From positions 1 through 53,396 of the forward strand of contig CAMOUD010000002.1 in assembly GCA_946626215.1 (NCBI GenBank): a stretch of 53,396 bases of DNA. Direction: 5' to 3'. Both the position numbers and the translations under genes were made by a program. The stretch comes from an uncultured Lachnospiraceae bacterium (GTDB lineage Bacteria > Bacillota > Clostridia > Lachnospirales > Lachnospiraceae). The notes under the pieces are model-generated. The model worked only from the letters and a program-made list of their open reading frames with translations. It was not told the DNA's origin and did no database searches. Below, piece after piece: positions 31,676-40,967 of the stretch; the stretch's first letter is position 1, and every line of letters starts with the position of its first letter.

Positions 31676-33280
31676 TCAGGCGTTCTTTTTTCCTGCCGCG
31701 AAGTCCTTCAGGACGTAGAGTCCGATCAGGACCCAGACCAGGACAAGACCTCCGATCAGGGCCTTTGCCGTAGAGGGAAGAGGGCCCAGGTCCGCCTTGC
31801 CGCCGGCGGAAGCGCTGATGGAATCCAGGCGGTACAGGCTGGTCACTTCCTTATAGAGGTTCTCAATGTAGGCATCGTCCACGGTCTGCTTTCTCCGGAC
31901 CGACTTGGCCACGTTCTCGATCATCTGGCCCGCCGCGTCCCTGAGGGAGGCGGAACCGTTGAAGACCGGCGTGACAAAGGTATGGTCCGTGTTTTCCAGC
32001 AGGAGCCTGGTGGCGTCGATCTTGACGTCATAGTGCAGGGAATTGTCCTCTCCTCTCCGGGACAGGTAATCCTGATACTCCTCTGTCTCCTGGGCCTTGA
32101 GGGTGACGGGGGCGTAGCCCTCCGTCTCTGCATAGGCGATCTGGACGTCGTTGGTAAGCAGGTAGGAGGTAAAGAGCCAGCTGGCCAGGACCTCCTGGTG
32201 GTCATCCTTGTTGAAGATGCAGACGGAAGGTCCCTGGGAGATCATCTGGGGATCTGCCGTGTCGAACTGGGGCACGGGACGGACGGCCGTCTCAAATTCC
32301 ACGAACTTGTCCGCGCTGATGTCGGACAGGGGCGCGTGGGATCCCATCCAGGTCGAGCCCGCCGTAGAGTCCACCGCGAAGATGCACTGGCCTGCGTCCA
32401 GGAAGTTGGCCGGATAGGACGAGATCTTGAAGGTGGAGAAGGCGCCGGTCTTCGCGTGCTCCGCCACCGTATAGAGCAGGTCCCTGGTGGTGTCGTTGAA
32501 GATCAGGATATCGCCGGCCGACGTGGAATAATCCCCGCCCTTCTGCTTGAGCATCTGGATCATCATGTTGTCGGTGGACTTGTAGATGAAGGGGATCATG
32601 ACCTTCTGGCCGTTGACCTTGAAGGTCCCGTCGGCGTTCTTGGCCATGGCCGCCTCGGATACCTCCCACACAAAATCCCAGGTCAGGACATCGGGAAGCT
32701 CATAGCCCAGCTTCTCCACAAAGGTCTTGTTGACATAGCAGGCCTCGGTGGACCGCATGTAGGGCAGGGCGTAGTGATTGCTGCCGATCACGCATTCCTT
32801 CAGGAATTCCGGCACCACCTCTTCCTGGGAAGGGCTGTCGAAGAGGACCTCGCTCCCCCCGAGCCCATAGGAGGCGTCCGCCATCAGATCGTCCAGAGGG
32901 ACCACGATGTTGTCGCCGGTCATGTAGGTGGCGATATGGTCCGGATAGGTGATGCAGACATTGGGCGTCGTACCCGTAGAGATGTTGGTGATGACGTCGT
33001 TGTAGATCTTGCCGTAATCCGTATAGAGCCGCATATTGACGGTCACGTTGGGATAGAGCTCTTCAAATCCCCGGATGGCCTTTTCGTAGATATTGGTCTG
33101 GGTCTTGTTGGTATCGTTCTTGGCCCAGAAGGTGATCTCATACTGCCTGGAGGTATCGAAGGTCTCCGGTACCTCGAAGGCCACCGTATCCCGGGCGCCG
33201 TGGCAGCCGGAAAGCAGGGGGGCCGTGACCAGGGCCAGGACCAGCAGCAGGGAAACTTTTCGGACTATGCTTTTCATCAT
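31676..33280 (-). CDS. Solute-binding lipoprotein with C-terminal membrane anchor
   Basis: The 534-aa protein begins with a lipoprotein signal (LLSGCHG, Cys 26) and a family-1 solute-binding fold (YEITFWAKNDTNKTQ, FEELYPNVTVNM, NVCITYPDHIATYM, ALPYMRSTEACYVNK). It is ~90 residues longer than usual because of a C-terminal tail with a hydrophobic helix (ALIGGLVLVWVLIGLYVL) and a short basic end. A protein anchored at both ends is unusual for this family. It is the last gene of an ATPase-permease-permease-binding protein operon; its ATG overlaps the permease region by 4 bp. Cargo is probably an oligosaccharide or glycerophosphodiester; not determinable here. Confidence 0.88.
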   Translation of the reverse strand: MMKSIVRKVSLLLVLALVTAPLLSGCHGARDTVAFEVPETFDTSRQYEITFWAKNDTNKTQTNIYEKAIRGFEELYPNVTVNMRLYTDYGKIYNDVITNISTGTTPNVCITYPDHIATYMTGDNIVVPLDDLMADASYGLGGSEVLFDSPSQEEVVPEFLKECVIGSNHYALPYMRSTEACYVNKTFVEKLGYELPDVLTWDFVWEVSEAAMAKNADGTFKVNGQKVMIPFIYKSTDNMMIQMLKQKGGDYSTSAGDILIFNDTTRDLLYTVAEHAKTGAFSTFKISSYPANFLDAGQCIFAVDSTAGSTWMGSHAPLSDISADKFVEFETAVRPVPQFDTADPQMISQGPSVCIFNKDDHQEVLASWLFTSYLLTNDVQIAYAETEGYAPVTLKAQETEEYQDYLSRRGEDNSLHYDVKIDATRLLLENTDHTFVTPVFNGSASLRDAAGQMIENVAKSVRRKQTVDDAYIENLYKEVTSLYRLDSISASAGGKADLGPLPSTAKALIGGLVLVWVLIGLYVLKDFAAGKKNA

Positions 33281-34146
33281 CCCTTGGTACCTCCTCTCGA
33301 AACGCCTTCCATGATCTTTTTATGGAAGATCAGGAAGAGGACGATCAGGGGGATGGAGATGACCACGACGGCCGCCATCATGGCGGGGATGTTCTCACGT
33401 CCCAGACCGTTCTCGCGGATCTCCTGAATACCGTTGGAGACCAGGAAGTAGGCCTGGTCGTCGGTAATCAGTCTGGGCCATACATAGGAGTTCCAGCACT
33501 CAATGACCTTGAGGATTGTGATGGTGATGATGGTGGGCCTGCAGATGGGGATCATGACCTTCCACAGGTACTTGAAGTCGCTGGTCCCGTCCACCTTGGC
33601 GGCGTAGTAGAGCTCATCCGGGACCTGGGCGAAGTTCTCCCTGAGGAGATAGATATAGAAGACCGAGGTCACCGAGGGCAGGATCAGACCGGTGAAGGTG
33701 TTGCGCAGGCCGGCGTTGGTGATGGTCACGAAGTTGGTGATGATGACCAGCTCGTTGGGGATCATCATGAGGGCCAGGAAGATCATGAAGAGGGTGTCCC
33801 TGCCCGCGAAGTCGATCCGGGCAAAGGCGTAGGCGGCCAGGACCGTGACCAGGAGCATGACCGTGGTCGTCACCAGGGTAAAGATCACCGTGTTGAGCAG
33901 GTAGCCGCCCAGGGGCACCGTGGTGAAGACGTCCTTATAGTTCTGCAGGGTGGGCGCCGTGGTAAAGAACCTGGGCACATACTCGGAGTTGTAGGCCGAG
34001 TAGCTCTTGATGGAGGACAGGACCATCCAGTAAAAGGGGAAGAGGACCATGAGGCCCCAGATCGTCAGGAGGGTGTAGACCACGATATTCTGGGTACGCT
34101 TCTTCCGGAGGGCCGCTTTTTCAATCTGATTCAGATCCATTTCCAT
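33277..34146 (-). CDS. ABC permease (UgpE/MalG type)
   Basis: This 289-aa permease has six helices and the EAA loop (ENFAQVPDELYYAAKVDGTS). The N-terminus is cytoplasmic and basic (LRKKRTQNIVVYTLL). AAAGGAGG precedes the ATG at 34146. Its stop overlaps the binding-protein start by 4 bp, and it follows its partner permease by 18 bp. The motif spacing and the neighbouring UgpC-like ATPase place the system in the CUT1 class, which moves di- and oligosaccharides or glycerol-3-phosphate. Confidence 0.93.
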   Translation of the reverse strand: MEMDLNQIEKAALRKKRTQNIVVYTLLTIWGLMVLFPFYWMVLSSIKSYSAYNSEYVPRFFTTAPTLQNYKDVFTTVPLGGYLLNTVIFTLVTTTVMLLVTVLAAYAFARIDFAGRDTLFMIFLALMMIPNELVIITNFVTITNAGLRNTFTGLILPSVTSVFYIYLLRENFAQVPDELYYAAKVDGTSDFKYLWKVMIPICRPTIITITILKVIECWNSYVWPRLITDDQAYFLVSNGIQEIRENGLGRENIPAMMAAVVVISIPLIVLFLIFHKKIMEGVSRGGTKG

Positions 34147-34164
34147 AAATCACAGCCTCCTTTC

Positions 34165-35055
34165 TCAGATATATACGTGCTTCCTGCGGACCAGCATGTT
34201 GATGCAGGTGATCGTCAGGACGATGACAAAGAGGATCAGGGCCGCCGCGGAGGCGTAGGACGGATAACCGCCGCTGTTGCCGTAGAGCATGTCGTAGACA
34301 TAGCCTACGATGGTGTTCATGCCCGCCGCGTTGAGGTCGGTGGAGAAGAGGGCGACCACGTCCGAATAGGCCTTGAAGGCGCCGATGAAGCCCGTGATGA
34401 TCAGATAGAAGATCGAGGGCGAGATCATGGGCAGGGTGATCTTCCAGAAGATCCTGGACTTGCTGGTCCCGTCCACCCGGGCTGCGTTGTAGTAATCCTG
34501 GTTGACCGAGACCAGGGCTGAGGTCAGGATCAGGATCTTGAAGGGCATGACGATCCAGATGGTATAGAAGCAGAGGACGAACATCTTGGCCCAGTAGGGA
34601 CCGTCGATGAAGTCGATGGTGCTTCCTCCCACGGCCGAGATCAGCATGTTGACCATGCCGTCCGAATAGGGGGTCTTCTTGAACAGGATCATGAAGACCA
34701 GGCCGATGGCCAGGGTATTGGTGACATAGGGCAGGAAGAATACCGTCTGGAAGAAGTCCCTGAACTTGGTGATGGAGGTCAGTCCCAGGGAGATCAGGAG
34801 GGCGATGCCCGTGGAGATGGGGACCGTGATGACCACCAGCAGGAAGGTGTTCTTGATGGCCTGCAGGAAGTAGGGATCGTGCAGGACATAGGAGAAGTTG
34901 TAGCCGCCCACCCCGTAATAGGTCTGGGAAGCGGAGTTATAGCCTTCCTCTATGGAATATACGAATACGTCCGCAAGGGGGTAGACCATGAAGACGCCGA
35001 GGAAGATCAGTGCCGGCAGCAGGTAGAGCCAGCCTTTCATGCTTTTCTGTTCCAT
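34165..35055 (-). CDS. ABC permease (UgpA/MalF type)
   Basis: This 296-aa permease begins MEQKSMKGWLYLLPALIFLG and has six helices; the EAA-like loop is ALVSVNQDYYNAARVDGTSK. It pairs with the UgpE-type permease encoded downstream. GAGGA lies 6 nt before the ATG. It is 24 bp after the ATPase gene, so all four transporter genes form one operon transcribed from upstream of 36201. Confidence 0.93.
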   Translation of the reverse strand: MEQKSMKGWLYLLPALIFLGVFMVYPLADVFVYSIEEGYNSASQTYYGVGGYNFSYVLHDPYFLQAIKNTFLLVVITVPISTGIALLISLGLTSITKFRDFFQTVFFLPYVTNTLAIGLVFMILFKKTPYSDGMVNMLISAVGGSTIDFIDGPYWAKMFVLCFYTIWIVMPFKILILTSALVSVNQDYYNAARVDGTSKSRIFWKITLPMISPSIFYLIITGFIGAFKAYSDVVALFSTDLNAAGMNTIVGYVYDMLYGNSGGYPSYASAAALILFVIVLTITCINMLVRRKHVYI

Positions 35056-35079
35056 ACATCATCCTCTTTTCTTACGCCG

Positions 35080-36201
35080 TCAGGCCAGGCCCGGTTCCGT
35101 ATGGCAGGTAAAGGGGATCCTGTCCCCGGTCTCCTTATGGAAAATGAAGACTTTGTGGGGCTTTAAGGAGAAACGCACCTTTCCGGACGCGGTGTCGATC
35201 TTGTGGTCCGAGGAGATGATGGACCGGATGGTGACATTGGCGGACTGGGGATGGGTGGAGACGATGCTGACGTCCCTGCCCATGACCTCCACGGCCTGGA
35301 GGCTGGTGGTGAAGGCGCCCTTCTCATCCAGGACAAAGCCCTCGGGCCGGATGCCTACCGAGACCTCCTGGTCCGGTACGCCGGGCGTCTCCAGGACGCA
35401 CTCGCTGCCGATATAGAGCTTTTCATGACGGACCTCTCCGTTGAAGACGTTGATGGGAGGTGTGCCCAGGAACTTGGCGACAAAGAGGCTGACCGGATCG
35501 TCATAGACATCCTGGGGCTTTCCGATCTGCCTGACAAAGCCGGCTTCCATGACCACGATCATATCGGAAATGCTCATGGCCTCGTCCTGGTCATGGGTCA
35601 CGAAGACAGTGGTGATGCCGGTCTCCTTCTGGATCCTGCGGATCTCCTCACGGGTCTGGAGGCGGAGCCTCGCGTCCAGGTTGGAAAGGGGCTCGTCCAG
35701 CAGAAGGACCCGGGGCCTCTTGACCAGGGCGCGGGCAATGGCTACTCTCTGCTGCTGGCCGCCGGACATCTCACTGGGCTTGCGGTCCATAAGGTGGTCG
35801 ATCTGGACCAGTCTGGCCGCCTCCAGGGCCTTCTCCTTCATGACCTCCTTGGACAGCTTGTCCTTGCCCTTGAGGTTCTCCAGGGGGAACATGATGTTCT
35901 GCTGGACGGTCAGATGGGGATAGAGGGCGTAATTCTGGAAGACCAGGCCGACGCCCCGGTTCTCGACCGGAAGGTCTGTAACATCCGTCTCGCCGAACCA
36001 GATCCGGCCGCTGGTGGGCTTCTGGAGACCGCAGATCAGGTTCAGAGTCGTGGATTTTCCGCAGCCGGAGGGACCGAGAAGGCCGATCAGCTTGCCGTCC
36101 GGGATCTCAAAATTGAAATCATTGACTGCAATGACGCCGGTCTTGTTCTTTTTGTCCAGACTGGGAAATTGCTTTGTCAGATGCTCTAATACGACTTTCA
36201 T
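35080..36201 (-). CDS. ABC transporter ATPase (UgpC/MsmK type)
   Basis: The 373-aa ATPase has Walker A GPSGCGKST, the Q-loop NYALYPHLTV, signature SGGQQQRVAIARAL, Walker B VLLLDEPLSNLDARL, the switch His in TVFVTHDQDEAM, and a C-terminal MalK-like regulatory domain with TOBE-like segments (VSVGIRPEGF). This is the form shared by sugar importers and could also power the alpha-galactoside importer, which lacks an ATPase. GAGGT precedes the ATG. It is the first gene of the operon. In the leader an inverted repeat (TGCCGGCAGG / CCTGCCGGGCA, 36231-36252) may control transcription; a TAAAAT -10-like box lies just upstream of it. Confidence 0.95.
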   Translation of the reverse strand: MKVVLEHLTKQFPSLDKKNKTGVIAVNDFNFEIPDGKLIGLLGPSGCGKSTTLNLICGLQKPTSGRIWFGETDVTDLPVENRGVGLVFQNYALYPHLTVQQNIMFPLENLKGKDKLSKEVMKEKALEAARLVQIDHLMDRKPSEMSGGQQQRVAIARALVKRPRVLLLDEPLSNLDARLRLQTREEIRRIQKETGITTVFVTHDQDEAMSISDMIVVMEAGFVRQIGKPQDVYDDPVSLFVAKFLGTPPINVFNGEVRHEKLYIGSECVLETPGVPDQEVSVGIRPEGFVLDEKGAFTTSLQAVEVMGRDVSIVSTHPQSANVTIRSIISSDHKIDTASGKVRFSLKPHKVFIFHKETGDRIPFTCHTEPGLA

Positions 36202-36372
36202 TTTTCTACCTCATATAGGATTGACGGGATTTGCCGGCAGGACCTGCCGGGCACAAAGACATTTTACCATATCAGGCCCCAAAGGTGCTAAAGGACTTGT
36301 CCACTTTGCACAAAGAAAGGACCGGAACCGGCAGCAGAAGGCTCCGTCTCCCCGGAATACCTCCCGTACAGA

Positions 36373-36413
36373 CAAAAAGGCCCCGGACAGTTACGCGGGT
36401 AACTGCCGGAGCC
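36373..36413 (-). terminator. Terminator of thiT
   Basis: Minus strand GGCTCCGGCAGTTAC pairs with GTAACTGTCCGGGGCC (one mismatch), followed by TTTTTG. Confidence 0.9.
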
Positions 36414-36473
36414 TATGGATCGCGCCGCGGATGACTGATAAAACTGTCTGATACAGTCACGGCGAAATCTCTC

Positions 36474-37142
36474 TTATCTGGATCCTGTCATGGCCAGACG
36501 GCCGATCCTGGCAAGGCCGCTCCTGACGGCCGGGATGTTGATGATGATGAGGGTAATGACCGCTTCCGCAAGGATGAAGCCGTAGTTGTAAATGACGGGA
36601 TAGAGGACCGCCAGAGACCTGGGGAAGTTCTCGGGCATGTATTCCATCCAGTATAAATAGCCGGCCAGGGCATTGAAAAAGCCTCTGCCGATAATGCCGG
36701 CCAGATAGCCCATGGTCAGGCCGTTCTTCTTTCCGGAAAAGAAGCCGGAAAGGCCCAGGGCAGCGAAGGACAGAAGATAGTCGCAGCAGACCTGGAAGAG
36801 GGTCAGGAAATAGGGTTCCTGGAGGAACTGGAGCACGCCGTAGACAAAGCCGCAGAGGATGCCGGTGCCGGCCCCGTACCAGTTCCCGATCAGGACGATG
36901 AAGAGCATGGACATGAGGGTGACCGATCCTCCGAAGGGCATCTGAAAGAGCTTGATGTAGCTGGTCACCTGGGCCAGGGCAAGGGCCATGGCGCAGAAGA
37001 CCAGGGTCCTGGCAGTGAGCTTTGTGCCTCTCACCCTGGACGCGATGGCGCCGGCGGCGCAGAAGGCGGCCAGAGCCAGGATGAGAAAGAGGGCGTAGCC
37101 GGCCGTTGTCAGGCCGCCGTCAGCAGTAACGAAGTAAGACAT
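36474..37142 (-). CDS. thiT: Thiamine transporter ThiT (ECF S component)
   Basis: ThiT binds thiamine at the membrane and works with an ECF energising module. The 222-aa protein has six hydrophobic helices and family residues around PFGGSVTLMSMLFIVLIGNW and the Tyr/Trp-rich end (LYWMEYMPENFP). The ATG at 37142 follows GAGGAGG by 6 nt; the frame is open upstream only because it runs through the riboswitch. The TPP riboswitch just upstream confirms the substrate. Monocistronic, closed by a terminator at 36373-36413. Confidence 0.95.
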   Translation of the reverse strand: MSYFVTADGGLTTAGYALFLILALAAFCAAGAIASRVRGTKLTARTLVFCAMALALAQVTSYIKLFQMPFGGSVTLMSMLFIVLIGNWYGAGTGILCGFVYGVLQFLQEPYFLTLFQVCCDYLLSFAALGLSGFFSGKKNGLTMGYLAGIIGRGFFNALAGYLYWMEYMPENFPRSLAVLYPVIYNYGFILAEAVITLIIINIPAVRSGLARIGRLAMTGSR

Positions 37143-37215
37143 AAAAAACCTCCTCGCAAATGGTTCGCCAGGAGTGACAGCCAGACAAAAAGACCATGAC
37201 AGGACCTTTATCTGT

Positions 37216-37303
37216 TTGCTTGCCTTCGCCGGCATTATCCGGATCAGGTCTTAAGGGTCACCGGCGCGGGCCGGTTTCTCAGCAAATGCTCCCCTAGCGG
37301 TTT
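37216..37303 (-). promoter_or_regulatory. TPP riboswitch controlling thiT
   Basis: On the minus strand the conserved THI-element blocks appear in order: CTAGGGGAGC, TTGCTGAGA, GACCCTT, GACCTGATCCGG, ATAATGCCGGCGAAGG. These form the pyrimidine- and pyrophosphate-binding arms. About 75 nt separate it from the thiT ATG; no terminator hairpin with T-run is evident there, so control may act on the GAGGAGG ribosome-binding site. Confidence 0.95.
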
Positions 37304-37418
37304 TTCAGTTCGCTATCTTTTGTACACCTTTTCTCCGTTTCTGTCAACTCCCCCTGCCAGTCCGTCATTTTTCCGGACACTTTCCGGGCCTTTAACATCT
37401 TTGGTATATCTTCCCTCC

Positions 37419-37440
37419 CTTCTATCCTGTATGATAGAAG
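37419..37440 (+). promoter_or_regulatory. Inverted repeat upstream of a lipoprotein gene
   Basis: CTTCTATC and GATAGAAG are perfect inverted 8-bp arms around 6 bp, 80 bp before the lipoprotein start. TATGAT within it could be a -10 box, but no -35 box sits at the right distance. Operator is a reasonable guess. The gap 37143-37517 otherwise contains the riboswitch. Confidence 0.4.
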
Positions 37441-37517
37441 CAGGAACCCGGTGCCGGGCGGGGAGGGAACCCGCTGACCTCCGGCGCTGTCATATCGTGA
37501 TTCTGTAAGGAGGAACA

Positions 37518-38516
37518 GTGATTATGAAAAAGCACATGGGAAAAAAGACCGCCGTCATCCTCTCCTCTTTCCTCATCGGGGCCCAGATCCTGACAGGCTG
37601 CGGAGGAGCCGCTCCCGCAAAGGACACCGCTCCCGCCGAGGCCCCTGCCGCTGAGGAAGCCGCCCAGGAGGAAGTCCAGGAAGAAGCCCCTGCCCGCGTC
37701 GAAACGGCTCTGGAGCTCTATGACCTCTTCAGGGAGACCTATGAGGAGAACTATCACTACACCGGAGAAATGAACCTGAACATGACCGTCACCATGGATA
37801 TGTCCGGTCTTGCGGAGGAAGGAGAAGAGGCCGCCGCCGCGGGGACCGACTCGACCATGGAGATGAAGATCCCCGTCTCCCTGTCCTATGATATGGACAT
37901 ACTGGATAAGCTCGGGCACGGCGACATGACCATGAAAATGTCCCTGTTCGGCGAGTCCAACGAGATGGCAGCCGAGGTCTACGCAGACATGACCGGAGAT
38001 GAGCCCCTGGTCTACACCTGCCAGACATCCGAGAACGGCGAAGCGGTGGAATCTCCCCAGTGGACCGTCTCCAACTCCACCTCCGGCATCATGATGGCAG
38101 GCGATGAGGAGGCATCCAGGAAGATGATGGAAAGCGCCCAGCTGACCTATGAGGAAGGGACCGGCTATCTGGTCACGATCGACACCTCCACCTACATGGA
38201 CACCACCGGCAACGGAGAGGTGTTCGAGAGCCTGAGCGGAGTCGCCGGCATCGATCCCGAAGCACTGGAAGAATCCCTGCGCAACACCAGCGTAGTCTAT
38301 ACCTTTACCGATGATTACTGCCTGCAGTCCATCCGCATGGATTCCTTCTCCTACACCATGGATATGGACACCAGCCAGACCGGCGCTCCCACCAAGGTCC
38401 AGATGGACATGGACTTCTCCATGGATATGACCGGCTACGGCACTGTCACCGAAGACATGGTGAAGGTCCCGGATGAAGTCAAGGCCTCTGCCGTCAGTGA
38501 ATCGGAAGAAGACTGA
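37518..38516 (+). CDS. Lipoprotein of unknown function, Met/Asp-rich
   Basis: The 332-aa protein has a lipoprotein signal (LIGAQILTGCGGA, Cys ~28) and an Ala/Glu/Pro linker like that of the lipoprotein at 30733-31554. The mature domain has repeated Met-Asp patterns (MTVTMDMSG, MDMDTSQTG, MDFSMDMTGYG) that alternate as beta strands, resembling the LolA-like lipoproteins of Firmicutes (DUF6612-type), though I cannot confirm this. The frame begins with GTG at 37518 or ATG at 37524; AGGAGG fits either. It has no operon partners: the next gene is convergent guaB with a shared terminator. Confidence 0.78.
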   Translation: MIMKKHMGKKTAVILSSFLIGAQILTGCGGAAPAKDTAPAEAPAAEEAAQEEVQEEAPARVETALELYDLFRETYEENYHYTGEMNLNMTVTMDMSGLAEEGEEAAAAGTDSTMEMKIPVSLSYDMDILDKLGHGDMTMKMSLFGESNEMAAEVYADMTGDEPLVYTCQTSENGEAVESPQWTVSNSTSGIMMAGDEEASRKMMESAQLTYEEGTGYLVTIDTSTYMDTTGNGEVFESLSGVAGIDPEALEESLRNTSVVYTFTDDYCLQSIRMDSFSYTMDMDTSQTGAPTKVQMDMDFSMDMTGYGTVTEDMVKVPDEVKASAVSESEED

Positions 38517-38642
38517 GGAACCGGCCGTGACCGGAGATCCTCTTTTCCGGATCCGGACAGAGCCGTGAAAAGGCCGGCAGCCTCCCTGCCGCCGGCATAA
38601 GAAATCCTGAGATCATACTGAGACTATACTGAGATGATGAAG

Positions 38643-38674
38643 AAAGGCGGGACCCCGCGCGGGGCCCCGCCTTT
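38643..38674. terminator. Bidirectional terminator between lipoprotein gene and guaB
   Basis: AAAGGCGGG pairs with CCCGCCTTT with inner CCCCGCGCGGGG pairs. TTTAATT follows on the plus strand and CCTTTCTTC on the minus strand. Confidence 0.8.
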
Positions 38675-38727
38675 AATTGTATCTGTATCAGTCATTCCGG
38701 ACGGCGCCATGGCCGCCTGGTCATCCG

Positions 38728-40233
38728 TCAGCCTCTGTCCGCCTGGCTCTTCAGGATGACGTCGTGGCTTCCGCCCTCCACGATGGAGGTGGAGGAGACC
38801 AGGGTCAGGCGGGCCTTCTGCTGCAGCTCGGGGATGGAAAGGGCCCCGCAGTTGCACATGGTGGACCGGACCTTGTAAAGGGTCTGCTGGACGCCGTCTG
38901 CCAGAGCGCCCGCGTAGGGAACGTAGGAGTCGACGCCTTCCTCAAAGGCCATCTTCTTCTCGCCGCCCAGGTCGTAGCGCTGCCAGTTGCGAGCCCTGTT
39001 GGAACCCTCGCCCCAGTATTCCTTGACATAGTTGCCGTTGACATAGAGACGGTTGGTCGGGCTCTCGTCAAATCTGGCGAAATACCGGCCCAGCATCACA
39101 AAGTCCGCGCCCATGGCCAGGGCCAGAGTGATGTGGTAATCGTGGACGATGCCGCCGTCGGAGCAGATCGGGATATAGATGCCGGTCTCCTTAAAGTATT
39201 CGTCTCTGGCTTTGGAGACCTCGATGACGGCTGTGGCCTGGCCGCGGCCGATGCCCTTGGTCTCACGGGTGATGCAGATGGAGCCGCCGCCGATGCCGAT
39301 CTTGACGAAGTCCGCGCCGGCCTCTGCCAGGAAGCGGAAGCCTTCCGCGTCGACTACGTTGCCGGCGCCCACCTTGACAGAATTGCCGTAGTGCTCACGG
39401 ATCCAGCCCAGGGTCCTGGACTGCCATTCGGAGAAGCCTTCGGAGGAGTCGATGCAGAGCACGTCCGCGCCGGCTTCCACCAGGGCAGGCACTCTCTCGG
39501 CATAGTCCCGGGTATTGATGCCCGCGCCCACCACGTAGGATTTATGGGCGTCCAGGAGCTCGTCCTGGTTGGTCTTATGGGAATCATAGTCCTTGCGGAA
39601 GACGATGTACTGGAGATGGCCCCCATCGTCCACCAGGGGCAGGGTGTTGATCTTGTTGTCCCAGATGATGTCGTTGCAGTCATGCAGGCTGGTGTCCGCG
39701 GAGGCAGTGACCAGCTCGCTTAAGGGGGTCATGAACTCCGTGACGCACAGGTCGTTGGACATACGGGAGATCCGGTAGTCCCTGGAGGCAATGATGCCCA
39801 GGAGGATCCCGTGGGCCGTACCGTCGTCAGTCACGGCAACGGTGGAGTGGCCGGTCTTTTCCTTGAGGGCCAGGACATCGCCCAGGGTAGCCGTGGGAGG
39901 CAGGTTGGAATCAGAAGTCACGAAGCCCTTCTTGTAGGTCTTGACCCTGCGGACCATTTCCGCCTCGGACTCGATGGACTGGGAACCGAAAATAAAGGAT
40001 ACGCCGCCCTGTCTGGCCAGAGCGATCGCCAGACGGTCGCCGGACACGGACTGCATGATGGCGGAGACCATGGGGATATTCATGGTCAGAGGGCATTCTT
40101 CCTCACCCTTGCGGTATTTGACCAGGGGCGTTCTTAAGCTGACAGAAGCAGGAATACAATCAGATGAACAGTATCCGGGCACTAAGAGATATTCGCCAAA
40201 GGTGTGAGAAGGTTCCTGAAAGAAATATGCCAT
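38728..40233 (-). CDS. guaB: IMP dehydrogenase, long divergent form
   Basis: IMP dehydrogenase makes XMP from IMP, the committed step to GTP. The 501-aa protein has the (beta/alpha)8 barrel with two CBS-like repeats inserted ([15 protein letters not shown] and the preceding half), the catalytic Cys in [28 protein letters not shown], and the mobile flap with the Arg-Tyr pair ([21 protein letters not shown]). The catalytic loop differs from the common GPGSICTTR form, marking a divergent group. ATG at 40233 (MAYFFQ) follows GGAG by 6 nt. It has its own promoter (40377-40405) and a ~140-nt leader with a CCGCTGC/GCAGCGG hairpin. Confidence 0.93.
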   Translation of the reverse strand: MAYFFQEPSHTFGEYLLVPGYCSSDCIPASVSLRTPLVKYRKGEEECPLTMNIPMVSAIMQSVSGDRLAIALARQGGVSFIFGSQSIESEAEMVRRVKTYKKGFVTSDSNLPPTATLGDVLALKEKTGHSTVAVTDDGTAHGILLGIIASRDYRISRMSNDLCVTEFMTPLSELVTASADTSLHDCNDIIWDNKINTLPLVDDGGHLQYIVFRKDYDSHKTNQDELLDAHKSYVVGAGINTRDYAERVPALVEAGADVLCIDSSEGFSEWQSRTLGWIREHYGNSVKVGAGNVVDAEGFRFLAEAGADFVKIGIGGGSICITRETKGIGRGQATAVIEVSKARDEYFKETGIYIPICSDGGIVHDYHITLALAMGADFVMLGRYFARFDESPTNRLYVNGNYVKEYWGEGSNRARNWQRYDLGGEKKMAFEEGVDSYVPYAGALADGVQQTLYKVRSTMCNCGALSIPELQQKARLTLVSSTSIVEGGSHDVILKSQADRG

Positions 40234-40376
40234 AGTCATCTCCATTCCTGAGCGGCTTGTACGGCCCTGCCGCGCCGGTATGTCCCGGCCCGCTGCTTCG
40301 CTCCCCGCAGCGGACGTGAATCGCGTCTGTATCCGGCAGGAAGGGACGCCTGTCCCCGTCCTGAGATTTTCATAGC

Positions 40377-40405
40377 ATCATAGCAGAGGTTTTCGGAAAG
40401 CGCAA
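40377..40405 (-). promoter_or_regulatory. Promoter of guaB
   Basis: Minus strand TTGCGC (40405-40400), 17-bp spacer, TATGAT (40382-40377). Confidence 0.75.
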
Positions 40406-40436
40406 GTAGAAAAAACCGGGTTTTGGCCCCCTTTCC

Positions 40437-40835
40437 TTATGCTGTTTTTTTCCAGCCCAGGTACCGGGTCCCCTGCCAGGTCAGGACCCCCTGGTCCTCT
40501 TCCTTTACGATCAGGGCTTCCGCCTCCGTCAGTTCCAGGGTCACGGCCCCATGGCCCCTGGTCATGAAGGTCACCATCCAGGTGAAGGAGACCTCCGGAA
40601 GCCGGATCCCGCCCTTTTCCTCCTCCCGGGAAGGCCTGGCCGTCCGTCCGGATCTCGACCTCTCCCGGACAAGGACAAAGGCCTCCTCCTCCAGGACCGG
40701 CTGCCGGTTGTTGGCCATCCATTCCCGGAGGGAGCTGACCAGGCCGATGATCAGGGCGGCCACAAGGAGGACGCCGATGATGAAAATGCCGGCCAGATAG
40801 GCATCGTTGAACATGGATATGACAGTACAGAACAT
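40437..40835 (-). CDS. DUF2500-like single-pass membrane protein
   Basis: The 132-aa protein has one N-terminal membrane helix (AGIFIIGVLLVAALIIGLVS) followed by a basic linker and a small beta domain ending GVLTWQGTRYLGWKK. The last part (LTEAEALIVKEEDQGVLTWQ) fits DUF2500 proteins, which end in a similar G-x-L-x-x-Q-G-T-R-F/Y motif. Function of the family is not established. AAGGAG precedes the ATG. It lies between the gutM terminator and the guaB promoter and is probably transcribed alone. Confidence 0.7.
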   Translation of the reverse strand: MFCTVISMFNDAYLAGIFIIGVLLVAALIIGLVSSLREWMANNRQPVLEEEAFVLVRERSRSGRTARPSREEEKGGIRLPEVSFTWMVTFMTRGHGAVTLELTEAEALIVKEEDQGVLTWQGTRYLGWKKTA

Positions 40836-40887
40836 GCGGGCCTCTCCTTATCCTGAAAACCGGGTCCTTCCGCGGAGCGGCAGGGCA

Positions 40888-40919
40888 CAAAAACCGGCTG
40901 TCCGCAGGGGGCCAGCCGG
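40888..40919 (-). terminator. Terminator of the PTS operon
   Basis: Minus strand CCGGCTG pairs with CAGCCGG around a 12-nt GC-rich loop, followed by TTTTTGTG. It closes the operon after gutM. Confidence 0.8.
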
Positions 40920-40967
40920 AGCTTTGTATGTTCGCACAGAGCCGCCCGGACCGGGCAGAAGACCTTT

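Noticed and set aside
37143-37235. 31-residue N-terminal extension of ThiT
   Set aside because: The extension would be encoded by the region just after the TPP riboswitch and lacks a ribosome-binding site; the ATG at 37142 has GAGGAGG.
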